Of a stretch of 64,000 nucleotides of DNA, positions 24,724 through 34,184 are shown piece by piece. Source of the stretch: Nageia nagi (Eukaryota > Pinophyta); the NCBI GenBank assembly GCA_050084985.1, contig JBITNC010000002.1, positions 20,398,001 to 20,462,000 of the forward strand, read 5' to 3'. Numbering within the stretch: the stretch's first letter is position 1; the number at the start of each line of letters is the position of its first letter. The notes beneath the pieces are model-generated. The model was not told the DNA's origin and did no database searches. It worked only from the letters and a program-made list of their open reading frames with translations. The position numbers and the translations under genes are program-made.

Positions 24724-25431
24724 TGTAGACACTTAAAAATGATTCAACAATCAAATAACTTAATGTCTAACAAGCCTAGCAATATTCAATAACAATATAA
24801 CAATAGGAACTATAATGACATGAGAAATATAAACAATCGTCCTATTTATCGGATCAAATCTAGATCTAACAAGATGAGATTTGATATACAATACCTATCA
24901 TCCTTACATGGAATGTAGATCGAATGTCAGGGGTAGGCTAAGCAAGTTGTCAATAATTCGTTTACAAGATCTTGGATGAAATCACTTGGATATCCAAGCA
25001 TTGATGCTTTGGCTGCGTCTTAGCATTTGTGCTTCAAAATTGCACATAAAAACCTCCAAACGAATGATCAATCGATGGGATCCTGCAAGACTAAGCCTAT
25101 TCTAACATACAAAGCCAAAGATCGAAAATAGAGCTTGTGTGATAATGCAAATCTTAGATCTTGATATCTGGTGCTAAGAAACACCGGTCACAAGAATGTG
25201 TATGAGAGCTATCAAGAGCAAAATCTGATAGTCATCTCATGTGTACATCTCCTCCTTATATAGGCGAGTCTCCTCTTGACCCAAGCTAGCTCTCTTAACG
25301 CTTCCTTGATCCTTGCACCAAAAAAGAAGATGAGATAACGAAATGTGTCATAGATATTGTAAATAAAGTACATATATCATCATTTATTTTAAAACATCTA
25401 AAATAGAAAACTATATCTAGTTTAGGTCTCA
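24724..25431 (-). repeat. 3' LTR of the minus-strand gypsy element, about 708 bp
   Basis: On the minus strand it begins TGAGACCTAAACTAG after the purine run AAAGGGAGGCAATTTT and ends GTGTCTACA. Its plus-strand left part (TGTAGACACTTAAAAATGAT and onward) aligns to 29309-29393 plus 30224-30540. The TG/CA termini are my best reading of the limits. Confidence 0.72.
25254..25262 (-). promoter_or_regulatory. LTR TATA box
   Basis: TATATAAGG on the minus strand inside the LTR, in the position expected for the U3/R promoter of this element. Confidence 0.6.
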
Positions 25432-26817
25432 AAAATTGCCTCCCTTTGAAAGCGTGATGGTATGAAATCATGGAATCACGCATTTCAAATGAGTAGAAAA
25501 ATAATAGAAAGGATAGAAAGAGTAACATAATACTCTTATGAATTGATCATAGCAAGAGATTTGGGTTGCCCATTTTGAAAGGTTAATTCTTGACCCTCTT
25601 TGCCTTGGTTTTTGCATTGAGGAGCTTCATTGGATGGAAGAAATCAAGGCAAAGAACATGCAAAAATATAGAAAAGAGGAACTTCAAAAAGGCAACATAT
25701 ATGTATCATAAAATATGCATCCTTTGTAAGCTCAAAGATGAAATCAGCATAAATATAGAACTTGAATAATAGCATATAGTGGTACTTAATGCCTCAAGTA
25801 CCAATGGGAATGAATCATAGATGGTTAATGCCCCAACCATAAAAGGGATTTCAGACCGACGTACCTCTAAATAGAATGCTTGAACTATAAATGATCTTCA
25901 CAATGGGGTTGCCATTGTGGGTACTTATTTATTCCAAAGTACCAAATGAGTCATGCACACTTAATACCCCAAGCGATCAGAAAGGGATGTATCATAGCAA
26001 TAAAATGATCAAAATAGGAGCATTACAAGAATAATGTGAACATAGTAAATCATAGTGGTAAAAGTTAGAACAGAAATAGTGATCCACATGTGTGCATAAA
26101 AGAGATAAGAGAAATAGAAAGATATAACCTTTTGAGATCCTGACTCCCAAGGGCATGACTCCAGGACAAACTTAGAAAATGATCTTATATTCCAAATGCT
26201 AGCACTTGGAAACCTCTGAATTGATTTATCTGATTTCACTGAACTGACATATTTAAACATCATTGATCTGAATTTGTGAACTGAATTGATATTTGCCCCT
26301 AATACCTGATCGCAGGACTGAGTATTATGAATCTAGAAACTTTACCATCTGAACCTGATATTCTTTTCTTCTGATTTCTGATATCTGATCTTGAAACAAA
26401 AATTCATAACAGCTTCTTGTCCTTGGCTTGGTTGCCTCCAAGCCGAAGAGACCTTAATTTTGATTAAGAGTCGCAAGCGCTGGCTCTCAGGAAAGATTCT
26501 AAAATTCTCTGAAAGCTGATCTATATGATATTATGAACTGAAACCATTCTGACTGTCCTTGTGACATTTTCAGATTCTTTCTTTACTTTTTCATGCATGA
26601 TTATTTTGACAAGTTAGAAATGACTTGACAAAAAGACTAGCACAATGACAGATCAAAAGACTAATTGGCTTTTATCAGAATTGATGGATGATAGGATTGA
26701 CATAACCTTGACAACTGAAGAGAAGAAGATTGACAAAGAAACTGAAAAGAGATTGCAAATGCAACGGAAAATGTAACATGAATGGAACCTATTCTACATG
26801 AAATGCAAAACTAAATT
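25432..26817 (-). other. 3' non-coding interior of the gypsy element
   Basis: No protein signal. The plus strand around 26220-26560 is a low-complexity mix of CTGATCTGAA-like words. It occupies the place where RT, RNase H and integrase would be in an autonomous element. Confidence 0.55.
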
Positions 26818-27480
26818 TTATGAGATGCAAGTGTAACCTAGATGAGAAAGAAGGTGAACATTACCTGATTTGTTTTTTGATGAATTGCAGCATTGAAGAT
26901 TCTCTTCATTGTTGTCTTCTTTAAATAATGCACTAATTATTGGATCATCAATCGTAGATAGATCTCTTGGAGAGGAAGGGATTCCTTGCTGAATGTTCTT
27001 TAAACCTATTCTTTGATGTATCAATAAGATATTTTCGAACCAAGGGGGGAGTGATCTTTGGTGTCCCTGCTTTATGAGGTGACAACTTTGGGGGAGGAAT
27101 TGAATTGGAACGATCATCTTTTGCATCTTCATCTTCGCTTTCATAGACATCTTCATTGAATAGAACTTGATTCATTGTTTTTGGACCATCGTTTGCATAG
27201 GTTTCCAAGTGTGGGCTCTCAAGAGGATCCAAGTGCTGGTGCACAGGAATTAAGGAATCTGGGGGCTGTCCAAACTTTATGAAGGAATGCACAATTTCTT
27301 CATCTGTAATAGCTAACTATCCTTGTTTCTGCAATTCTTGACCTTATGTTGGAAATTCACACATTGTTCTTTATCAAATGGGAGATGCTCAACTTCACTA
27401 GAAGGAACAAATGGAGCTTCAACTTTGGCACAAAGGTCAAATGGTTTAATATGGTGTGAACTTAGCCCTCATAATCAAAT
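26818..27480 (-). pseudogene. Post-protease polyprotein segment
   Basis: Continues from the protease: CIKFDYEG, KPFDLCAKVEAPFVPSSE-like text, then GQPPDSLIPVHQHLDPLESP and an acidic patch (VYESEDEDAKDD) at 26948-27292. Such spacer text follows the protease in plant gypsy polyproteins. Two overlapping frames each carry part of it, so a frameshift is present. Confidence 0.6.
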
Positions 27481-27488
27481 TTTATACA

Positions 27489-27749
27489 TCAATGGAGTGT
27501 AGAAGGTATTTTTTGCATGGCATGCATCTGTGGTCTCCCAAGCAATAAGTTGTATGACAAATCGTCATCCATCACACAGAACTTAGTTTCAATTATCTTT
27601 GGCCCAAGCTGAATAGGAAGATCCACATCTTTGATCTTCCTTGTGGGTTTGACAATCATGTGTAGTCTTCTAAGCTTAAAATGCTCCAAGAAAACTATAG
27701 AGCATATGTGAACTTGTATCCATAACCGCTCTTCTGGTAGGTATACCAA
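27489..27749 (-). pseudogene. Retropepsin-like protease domain, C-terminal part
   Basis: Reads VDLPIQLGPKIIETKFCVMD then LSYNLLLGRPQMHAMQKIPS and STLH. The YNLLLGRPW-hA...STLH block is the well-known C-terminal signature of plant gypsy retropepsins. The N-terminal D-T/S-G active site is not in this frame. Acts in polyprotein processing in intact relatives; here broken. Confidence 0.78.
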
Positions 27750-28029
27750 GCATCTTTACTCTAGCATAAAGTGCCAAAATTTCTTCAACCATGTCCTTGA
27801 GAGGGGGGGAGCTATCATGAAATCGGATTGTGTTAACTTATTTAAGACAATCCAACATTGGTAATGTTAGCATAAACAAGGTAATTCTTAAAAGCATCAT
27901 GCAAACCAATTCTATGTTCCTCAAAATGTATAAGGAAATCATATAAGCTAATTTTATCCTGAGCAATGGTATTGTAAGAATAAGAATTTTGACAAAGAAC
28001 ATTGCTTTGAATAGGGTTAGCCTTACCTC

Positions 28030-29180
28030 TTACCTTTGTGTATGTGCATAACCTTCATGAATGACCCTGTTGACCATTGACTTACGAAGCGATGTGATTT
28101 CTTCTTCATTGGATGCTTCATACTCAATCTTTCCACTTTCTAGGAAGTGATGTGATATTTGCTTCATATCTACACACCCATTAGTTGAATGGCCTTTAAC
28201 TTGATACATGCAATAGGTGTTTTCTTTATACCAATGAAGTTTTTCTTCATGATATTCTCTTCCCTTTTTTGTTTCTATCAACCCTCTAGCAAGACAATAT
28301 TTGAACATTTGTGTAGGAGCCACCGAAAGTTGATAAAAAGGTTGTTTCTTGCTTTGAGCATTACTTGAATCATTAGGTTTACCTGTATGAACTTGCTAAC
28401 CATTCTTTGTACGATATGCTTGGTTTGAATTATCTTTGGAGGCACTTGAATACTTAAACACACACTCATTTGAATCAAACGTTCTTTTTTTTTCTATCAA
28501 TTTGTAGATCATTTCCATGAATGGCTCATATTTATAATCAATCGCATATTGTTTCAATCCATTGAGAATATTTTCCAAAGAATAAAATCAAGTGTAGGCA
28601 TTATTTTGAAAACGGAGAACAAATTTATCTAACCTTTCATTTGCACCTTGTTTGCATGTCATAAGATCTGATAACCCAAGAGGCTTTGGAATATTGCACT
28701 TGAAATGATATCTGAAAAGATTTTTTAATTGAACATATGAAGTAATGGATTCACGCTTTAAGGTGTGAAACCACTTTCTTGTCTCTCCTGCCAAGCTATA
28801 TAGAAAATATTTTGCCTTAAGATGATCATTGATACCTCAATACCATTGCATTGTGTGCTCAAATCCTTGGATGTGAGAATTTGGATCTCCATTAAACTTT
28901 TGTAATTTTGGATCAGGTTGATTTTCCATCATAATAGTATTGTAGATCTCATCAAATAGGGGTTTAACTCACCTCTTTTTTGATTTGGCATTATTTTATC
29001 TTTGAACACCTCCTCTACTATATCTTGCTTGGTTGTTTACATTTTCCAACCAAGTGGCTAGCACCAATGCTTGGGCTACTCGACTTCTTGTGAGAGATTC
29101 CCAAGTGGCTTTAGGAAAGCTATCATCATGTATGGTCTCAAATGGAAAAAAGTTGTTCTGTGGTAGCATTCCTTATAAAT
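28030..29180 (-). pseudogene. Ty3/gypsy gag (retrotrans_gag) relic
   Basis: Several in-frame stops split it, but the order is clear on the minus strand: SFPKATWESLTRSRVAQALV (about 29115), PDPKLQKFNGDPNSHIQGFE (about 28890), AGETRKWFHTLKRESITSYV with NLFRYHFKCNIPKPLGLSDL (28794-28588), LNGLKQYAIDYKYEPFMEMI (28560-28400), and a degenerate zinc knuckle YCMYQVKGHSTNGC (about 28200), which keeps H and the last C but has lost one Cys. Capsid-type domain plus nucleic-acid-binding knuckle. Confidence 0.85.
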
Positions 29181-29393
29181 TCACGAAATCATTGAGGAAT
29201 CTTGATATTTGAAACACTCATATTCAAAGATGAAATACCTCCAAAAACCCACATAAAAAAAGCCCTAAAAAGAAAGTTTGTGAAATTAGAAAGTCAGGTT
29301 CATCAATTTGTAGAGACATTTAAAAATGATTCAATAATCAAATAACTTAAATTTCTAACAAGCTTATTAATATTCAATATAGATATAACAATG

Positions 29394-30223
29394 GAGTCTT
29401 GTTATCAAAATCGGCCGATATGAAGCAAACGATTATCGTTGAATATTTGGGCAAATTTTAAATTTGTTGACATGTTCGATTTATTGCAATTAGTTGTTGA
29501 TTAATTAGGGGCAAAAAATTGGGATTAATAATCGATCTCGAGGAAAAAATCGACAACATTCGCATAAGTGTAGTAAAGTTAAAAATAGAAAAAAACACTC
29601 ATTTCTCACTTTTGTGTTTGACCAATAGCTGAGAGGAGTTAGGCTAAAGGGGGGAAACAACACTTTTTAGATTTCACTAAGATTCTAGGCACAAGCACAA
29701 GGAGGTCCATTTGCATCACAAGGAGGAGAAGTAGAACTAGAACCAACAAGAGCAACCAATGTCAAAGTTGCAAAAGAGAGATGGAGAAAGGGGAAATAAA
29801 GTTAGAGAAGATATATGTTTTGGTTCATATTTTGTTATGTCAAATTGGAAATCTTTGATGTATTTTGATCCTTGGACATTTGATATTTAATACAAAAGTC
29901 TTAATTTCCAATGTTACATACTTACATTACGTTGTCACTTGTGTAATAAATTGTTAATTTCCAATGTTACATACTTACATTACGTTGTCACTTGTGTAAT
30001 AAATTGTTAATTTCCAATGTTACATACTTACATTATGTTGTCACTTGTGTAATGTGTTATTTGATATGCAATGTTGAGAGATTGCTAAAAGTAATTTGTT
30101 TAAATGTCAAAATAGGGAAAATCTTCAATTTTTTTATTTGTTGATTCTTGATTAATCCAAATCCTCCATCTAAACGATTTTTTGCCAATTACTGTGCAAT
30201 GGAATAGTAAATTAATTAACAAT
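29394..30223. mobile_element. About 830-bp insertion within the LTR
   Basis: Flanked by TAACAAT on both sides (29387-29393 and 30217-30223), consistent with a 7- or 8-bp target duplication as made by some DNA transposons. Starts near AGTCTTGTTATCAAAATCGG. No transposase frame and no clear terminal inverted repeats. Contains three 53-bp tandem units. Confidence 0.55.
29901..30059 (+). repeat. 53-bp tandem repeat, three units
   Basis: TTAATTTCCAATGTTACATA starts at 29901, 29954 and 30007 with nearly identical 53-bp units ending in TCACTTGTGTAATA. High identity suggests recent amplification compared with the decayed surroundings. Confidence 0.9.
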
Positions 30224-30540
30224 AAATGAGAACAATAATGAAATGAGCAATATAAATAATTGTCCTATTTATTGGATCAGATTTGGACCTAACAAGATGA
30301 GATTTGATCTACAATATTTGTTTTTCTTGCTCGAAATGCAAGATCTCATCCAAAATTGCCGTGATAGCCAAACGTTGACACTCGGGCTGTGTCCTAGTGC
30401 CCTTGCTTCAAAAGTGTGGAGATAGACCTCCGAGTGAATGATCAATCAATGGGATTGTTCAAGGGTAATCCTATTCTAACATACAAAGTGAAAGATGGAA
30501 AATAGAGCTTGTGTGATAACACAAATCTCATATCTTGATA

Positions 30541-31396
30541 TGTAATATCACTAAATCTGAAATTACCAAACCCTAGCTGCAAAATAATTATATTTTCTTT
30601 CACAAACCCTAAGTTATATAACAAAAATCAAATTTGAAACTTGCCGTAGAATAATGAACAAAATACACCTCAAAGTGGCAGAACTAGCCATGCAAATATT
30701 ATCAAAAATATGTTGCAAATATAATGAATTGTTCAGCCCAAATACATCTCAAATCCTCCACAGAATAGCATAAAATATAAACCCTAGACTGGACATCCTC
30801 CTCTAGGAGGCAAAGAAACCCTAGAAAATACACAAACAACCCTCTAATACTGCATGCAATCTGAACACACCGAACAATCTCCACACAGCTAGTTGAAAAC
30901 ACATGAAAAACCATGCTAGGGTTCCAAACCCTCCAAATCAGATCTGAAAACTGAAGCTCAAATCTCTCCCAACAATGAAGCACAAATAGCAAACCCTTTA
31001 TGGATTCACCTCTCAATACAACCATGAGCAAGGGCACATCTCCTTGACTAAAATGATTGTCTTCTTCTAAAGACTAGGGCACATCTCCTAGATCTCAAGA
31101 AGGCGAGTTAGGGTTCAACCCATAACTCTCATACAAAATAAAAATACCATATGACATAAACATGCATAATGAAACCCAAATGGGGTACACCTCTACCTTA
31201 TATAACATGAGCTTCTAATTCTTCATTAAGAGTGGGCCACTTTATTACAACTTATAACTTAACTTCAAAACATAAAAATACTCCTAATAACATATAAAAG
31301 GGGTGTCCCATTTAGACATGAATAATTTTACATTTTAATGAACAAAATTAAGTGGGGTTCACACAAACTTAAAAAGGGGAAAAAGGGGACATTACA
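30541..31396 (-). repeat. Gypsy (chromovirus-type) LTR, about 856 bp
   Basis: Termini are inverted: plus strand TGTAATATC at 30541 and GACATTACA ending at 31396. On the minus strand it starts TGTAATGTCCCC directly after the purine-rich GGGAGGAGCGGTAT and after the last integrase codons, the normal 3' LTR position. TATA box at 31196-31204. TGATA (30536-30540) is the candidate target duplication on the outer side. The second LTR was not found in the window. Confidence 0.8.
31196..31204 (-). promoter_or_regulatory. LTR TATA box
   Basis: TATATAAGG on the minus strand, about 190 bp into the LTR, as expected for its U3 promoter. Confidence 0.6.
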
Positions 31397-31509
31397 ATAC
31401 CGCTCCTCCCAAATTGCTTGTCCTCAAGCAATGCAACTGAGTCTAGCAATCCTTTCCAATGTATCAGGTATTTAATGATGGCTCCAGTTATTAATTTTTT
31501 CTTCTTGGT
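31397..31509 (-). pseudogene. Gypsy integrase C-terminal chromodomain remnant
   Basis: KLITGAIIKYLIHWKGLLDS followed by ALLEDKQFGRSGIVMS. YL(I/V)HWKGLP-D is the core of chromovirus integrase chromodomains and LLEDKQF..G.IVMSP is the common end of such polyproteins just before the polypurine tract. The aromatic-cage Trp after the core (ATWE) reads ALLE, so it is degenerate. The LTR begins within the Ile-Val codons. Confidence 0.78.
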
Positions 31510-31800
31510 CTCAGCAGTAGAGTCAGCTGACAACTGGAGTCTATACCTGTCCAACATAGTCATTGTATGAGTATCAAAGGACTCTTTCATATTCAGGAAA
31601 ACAGCTTCCACACAACTAACAGGATTAGGACAATAATCTGACACTTCACCAATCATCTCTGTTGTGCTTTGCCTCACTTTGCTCAATATTTCCTGAGTTA
31701 TTCCACACCTCATATGTTCCTGAAGCTCAAAGATAATTTTCTTTCTAGCATGTAGTCTCCATTTCACCCTGATCACCTGTTGGGACAGTTTCTTGACTTC

Positions 31801-32643
31801 TTGGTTCAATTCCCTTGCAGCAATTTCTCTTCCTGTCAGACTTGCTTTCTTTAGCAACCACTAGAATGCAGTAACAGCTTCTGCCTTTTCAACACCTTTA
31901 CTGTGACTATAAAGGTTTCCAAAAACAATTGCTGAATCCTCTTTTGTTTTTGGAGATCCTATCTCCAGAATCTGAACCAGAGGAGGTATGCCTCTTGCAG
32001 CTGTAATTACCCATTTGCTTTCATCATTTTCAATTGATATCATACGAAATAATGCCACTGCACATTCATGCTGGTGTTCTGAGAAAAGTCCAAGAAGAGA
32101 AATCAGAAGTTGAACTCCTCCTCTGTCTTTAAGAGCATACCATAGAGTACTTTCACCATCACACAAGATCTTGAGAGACCTTATAAGCTGGTCATGAGCT
32201 TCATTAACTGTCATTGTGTTAAAATCTTCAAGCAAACACTTTGACTCTTCATTTTGTAATTTGCTACGTAGGTAGCTGTTAGCATATAAGCTAGCTAGAG
32301 CTTCAATTGCACGTTCTTGTATGAGTAAGGACAAGTGAGATTTAAATTGCTCAATCAATACTGTTTCTATATATACTGGAGATGCCATATTTGATCTTTC
32401 TACGTTATCATTATAGATCATTAGTGCTGAAACTAAGGCCCCTATTGTGTCAGCAATTTGAGAATCCATTTTGCAAGACTGGAGACTTTCACAAAGACAC
32501 AAAGTAACTGATGATAGTCCTCTCGATATGTTGGCCGGAGCACACATTGCATTTTCTTGCAAGGCTTGTGCGAATTCTCCTTGCATGAACTCTTTTGAAA
32601 GAGCTATTGTTGTGTTAATCAAAATAGCATCCTCTTTATTCTC
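31801..32643 (-). pseudogene. CELLULOSE SYNTHASE INTERACTIVE (CSI1/POM2)-like armadillo fragment
   Basis: Joined in frame to the RLT part at [10 protein letters not shown]. It contains [89 protein letters not shown] and EIAARELNQ. These are strong matches to the armadillo-repeat array of CSI1/CSI3, large proteins that link cellulose synthase complexes to microtubules. About 280 residues of a roughly 2100-residue protein remain. A TAG replaces Leu in the WLLK motif region (31861-31863). The C2 domain and most repeats are absent. Confidence 0.85.
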
Positions 32644-32980
32644 TCCTTCCAATGAAAAGACATGAAATGCTGCATACTTGACTGTACCAACTATGAAACA
32701 GTACCTGCATCCGCGTGAGAGATCTGAACCTTTTCCTTGCATCAAAACAACAGCATTTGTTGCTCCTGCACCAGATCGTAGATTTGACACTGCATCTTCA
32801 CCTTCATGCCCCTCATTTTCATCTCGTGAATGCTCCTGTAATGGTTTGTGTTTCTCCCATTGAGGCCCAAAGCCTGCTGCTGATGTAAATTGGCGTAAAA
32901 CTTCAAGCCATGTTAAGGGACTTAAATAGTCATGCCATTCACTTATGTCAAAACCCTATGCAAATGCAATCTCAATTTGT
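32644..32980 (-). pseudogene. RLT1/2-like (homeobox-DDT / RINGLET) fragment
   Basis: Reads QIEIAFA[20 protein letters not shown], [15 protein letters not shown], an acidic linker, then [20 protein letters not shown] and [15 protein letters not shown]. These match, in order, the AYAWGFDI...LTWPE(I/V)LRQFALSAGFGPQ region and the HARE-HTH segment (GTVKFAAFHVLSLEG) of plant RLT proteins, which are partners of ISWI chromatin remodelers. The canonical Trp of AYAWGFDI is a TAG stop. Only about 110 of well over 1500 residues are present; homeodomain and DDT domain are missing. Recognition is from memory of the family. Confidence 0.8.
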
Positions 32981-32999
32981 TAGAAATTGCTAAAAGATC

Positions 33000-34184
33000 A
33001 AAAGGGCCAGTTTGTGTGGTCTAGTAGAGATATAAAGGACAAAATGTTGTTTATTGTGTTAAAAAGTCACTTGGAATGTTTAAATTGAGTGATTTTTGTA
33101 GAAACTAAATTGAAGGTTATACAACAGTGCAAATCAAACCATAGCAGTACCAACCAAACCAACTAATGTTTTTGATTACTCCACTCGTGCAATAAGATAT
33201 TTATAACTGTTGCCAAATTTATAATTGGTGTCACCACTTCCATACCACATGCCATCTCAATAGAGATAATTGTCTCTATGGTACATCTGCTTCAGTGGCG
33301 TTTTATTTTGTTCATGAGATGAATTGATTCATCAATTTCTTATGTCCATATCCTACAATTTCACAAGACAACAGAGAGTTATAAATGTCAATTCATAAAG
33401 TTATAAAGCTTCGGACTATATTGCAGGCCACTTTGTTTAGAAAAATTCTGCCACATCCATGGAGCAACATAACTGTCTCCATACCAGCGTCCTCAGGATG
33501 GTACCACCCATTGACTAAACTTCACAATCGTATCATCACATAAATTCTCTATTGATGATGCTCAAACAAGACAATTAACACTTTAGACCAAATCATAAGG
33601 TTCTCGTGTTCAGAGTTGGATGTGTTCTGTATTTGAAGTTGGGGCTATAGCATGTGTTTGAGTGCATTCAGTCGCATGTGCCATCAATTCTTATGTATTA
33701 ATATTGCATTATGAACCATTTACCTACAGATGTTTTTTTGTAAAACAATGCAAATCAGTTTCATGTGAGAGGATAACTTACACACTCAGTTATAGGCTTG
33801 AATTGCAGCTTGTAAAGTGTCGACCCAAAACTTGGAGTTCTACACCTCTATGCAATGTATCAAGAGAAATATGAAATGTTCATTAGGAATTTAGGATGAT
33901 GTTTACTGCATCTTAAACTAATCCTTGGCTGGTGACTTTTAATATTTCTTTCAGATCCTCTAATTTTGATGTCCCATTTTCAGTTGGTTTTTAATTATTT
34001 TCTTTGTCATTTACATTTTAAATTTTTCTTAAATATCTTAAGAAGCAGTTAAACTTATGGTTATCACTTTTACTATTCTTTTAGCTCACCTTTCTGTTTG
34101 TTTTGCAACTAGATTTTTGAATTCTACAACTTACTGATAGATTTCACTTCTAGCAAACTCTAATATGTTTATTTTCTTTGGCAG
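33000..34184. other. Non-coding DNA, probably intron at its right end
   Basis: No credible exon. A 70-codon plus frame (33662-33874) has no family signal. The last 100 bases are T-rich and end in TTTCTTTGGCAG, an acceptor for the exon starting at 34185. Confidence 0.55.

Larger units (their letters stand above)
24724..30540 (-). mobile_element. Non-autonomous Ty3/gypsy element with gag and protease only
   Basis: Minus-strand element between homologous LTR sequences (24724-25431, and 29309-30540 with an insertion). Reading on the minus strand: gag (29180 to 28030), retropepsin (27749 to 27489), a post-protease stretch (27480 to 26818), then about 1.4 kb of non-coding DNA before the 3' LTR. 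No RT, RNase H or integrase is seen. This is the layout of a TR-GAG-type derivative. It was inserted into the RT start of the plus-strand gypsy relic. Stops throughout gag show that it is old. Confidence 0.8.
29309..30540 (-). repeat. 5' LTR of the gypsy element, interrupted
   Basis: 29309-29393 and 30224-30540 together align to the 3' LTR copy: TTTAAAAATGATTCAATAAT; then GAGCAATATAAATAATTGTC, AACAAGATGAGATTTGATCT and CCTATTCTAACATACAAAG. The remaining roughly 265 bp of the LTR are absent because another LTR begins at 30541. The middle is occupied by an 830-bp insertion. Confidence 0.75.
31369..32980 (-). pseudogene. Chimeric reading frame: RLT - CSI1 - unknown - gypsy chromodomain
   Basis: One minus-strand frame stays aligned over about 1.6 kb with only nonsense breaks: near 32956-32958 (TAG where RLT proteins have Trp) and at 31861-31863 (TAG where CSI1 proteins have Leu). 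In order it encodes an RLT homeobox-DDT fragment (32980-32644), a CSI1-type armadillo fragment (32643-31801), an unidentified helical segment (31800-31510) and a degenerate integrase chromodomain tail (31509-31397). It ends in a stop inside the LTR. The middle frame is open for 310 codons and the last for about 160. No introns are seen at the joints. I infer a gypsy element that picked up host coding sequence, by template switching or readthrough. Later deletion joining unrelated pseudogenes is possible but would have to keep frame at three junctions. Confidence 0.75.
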
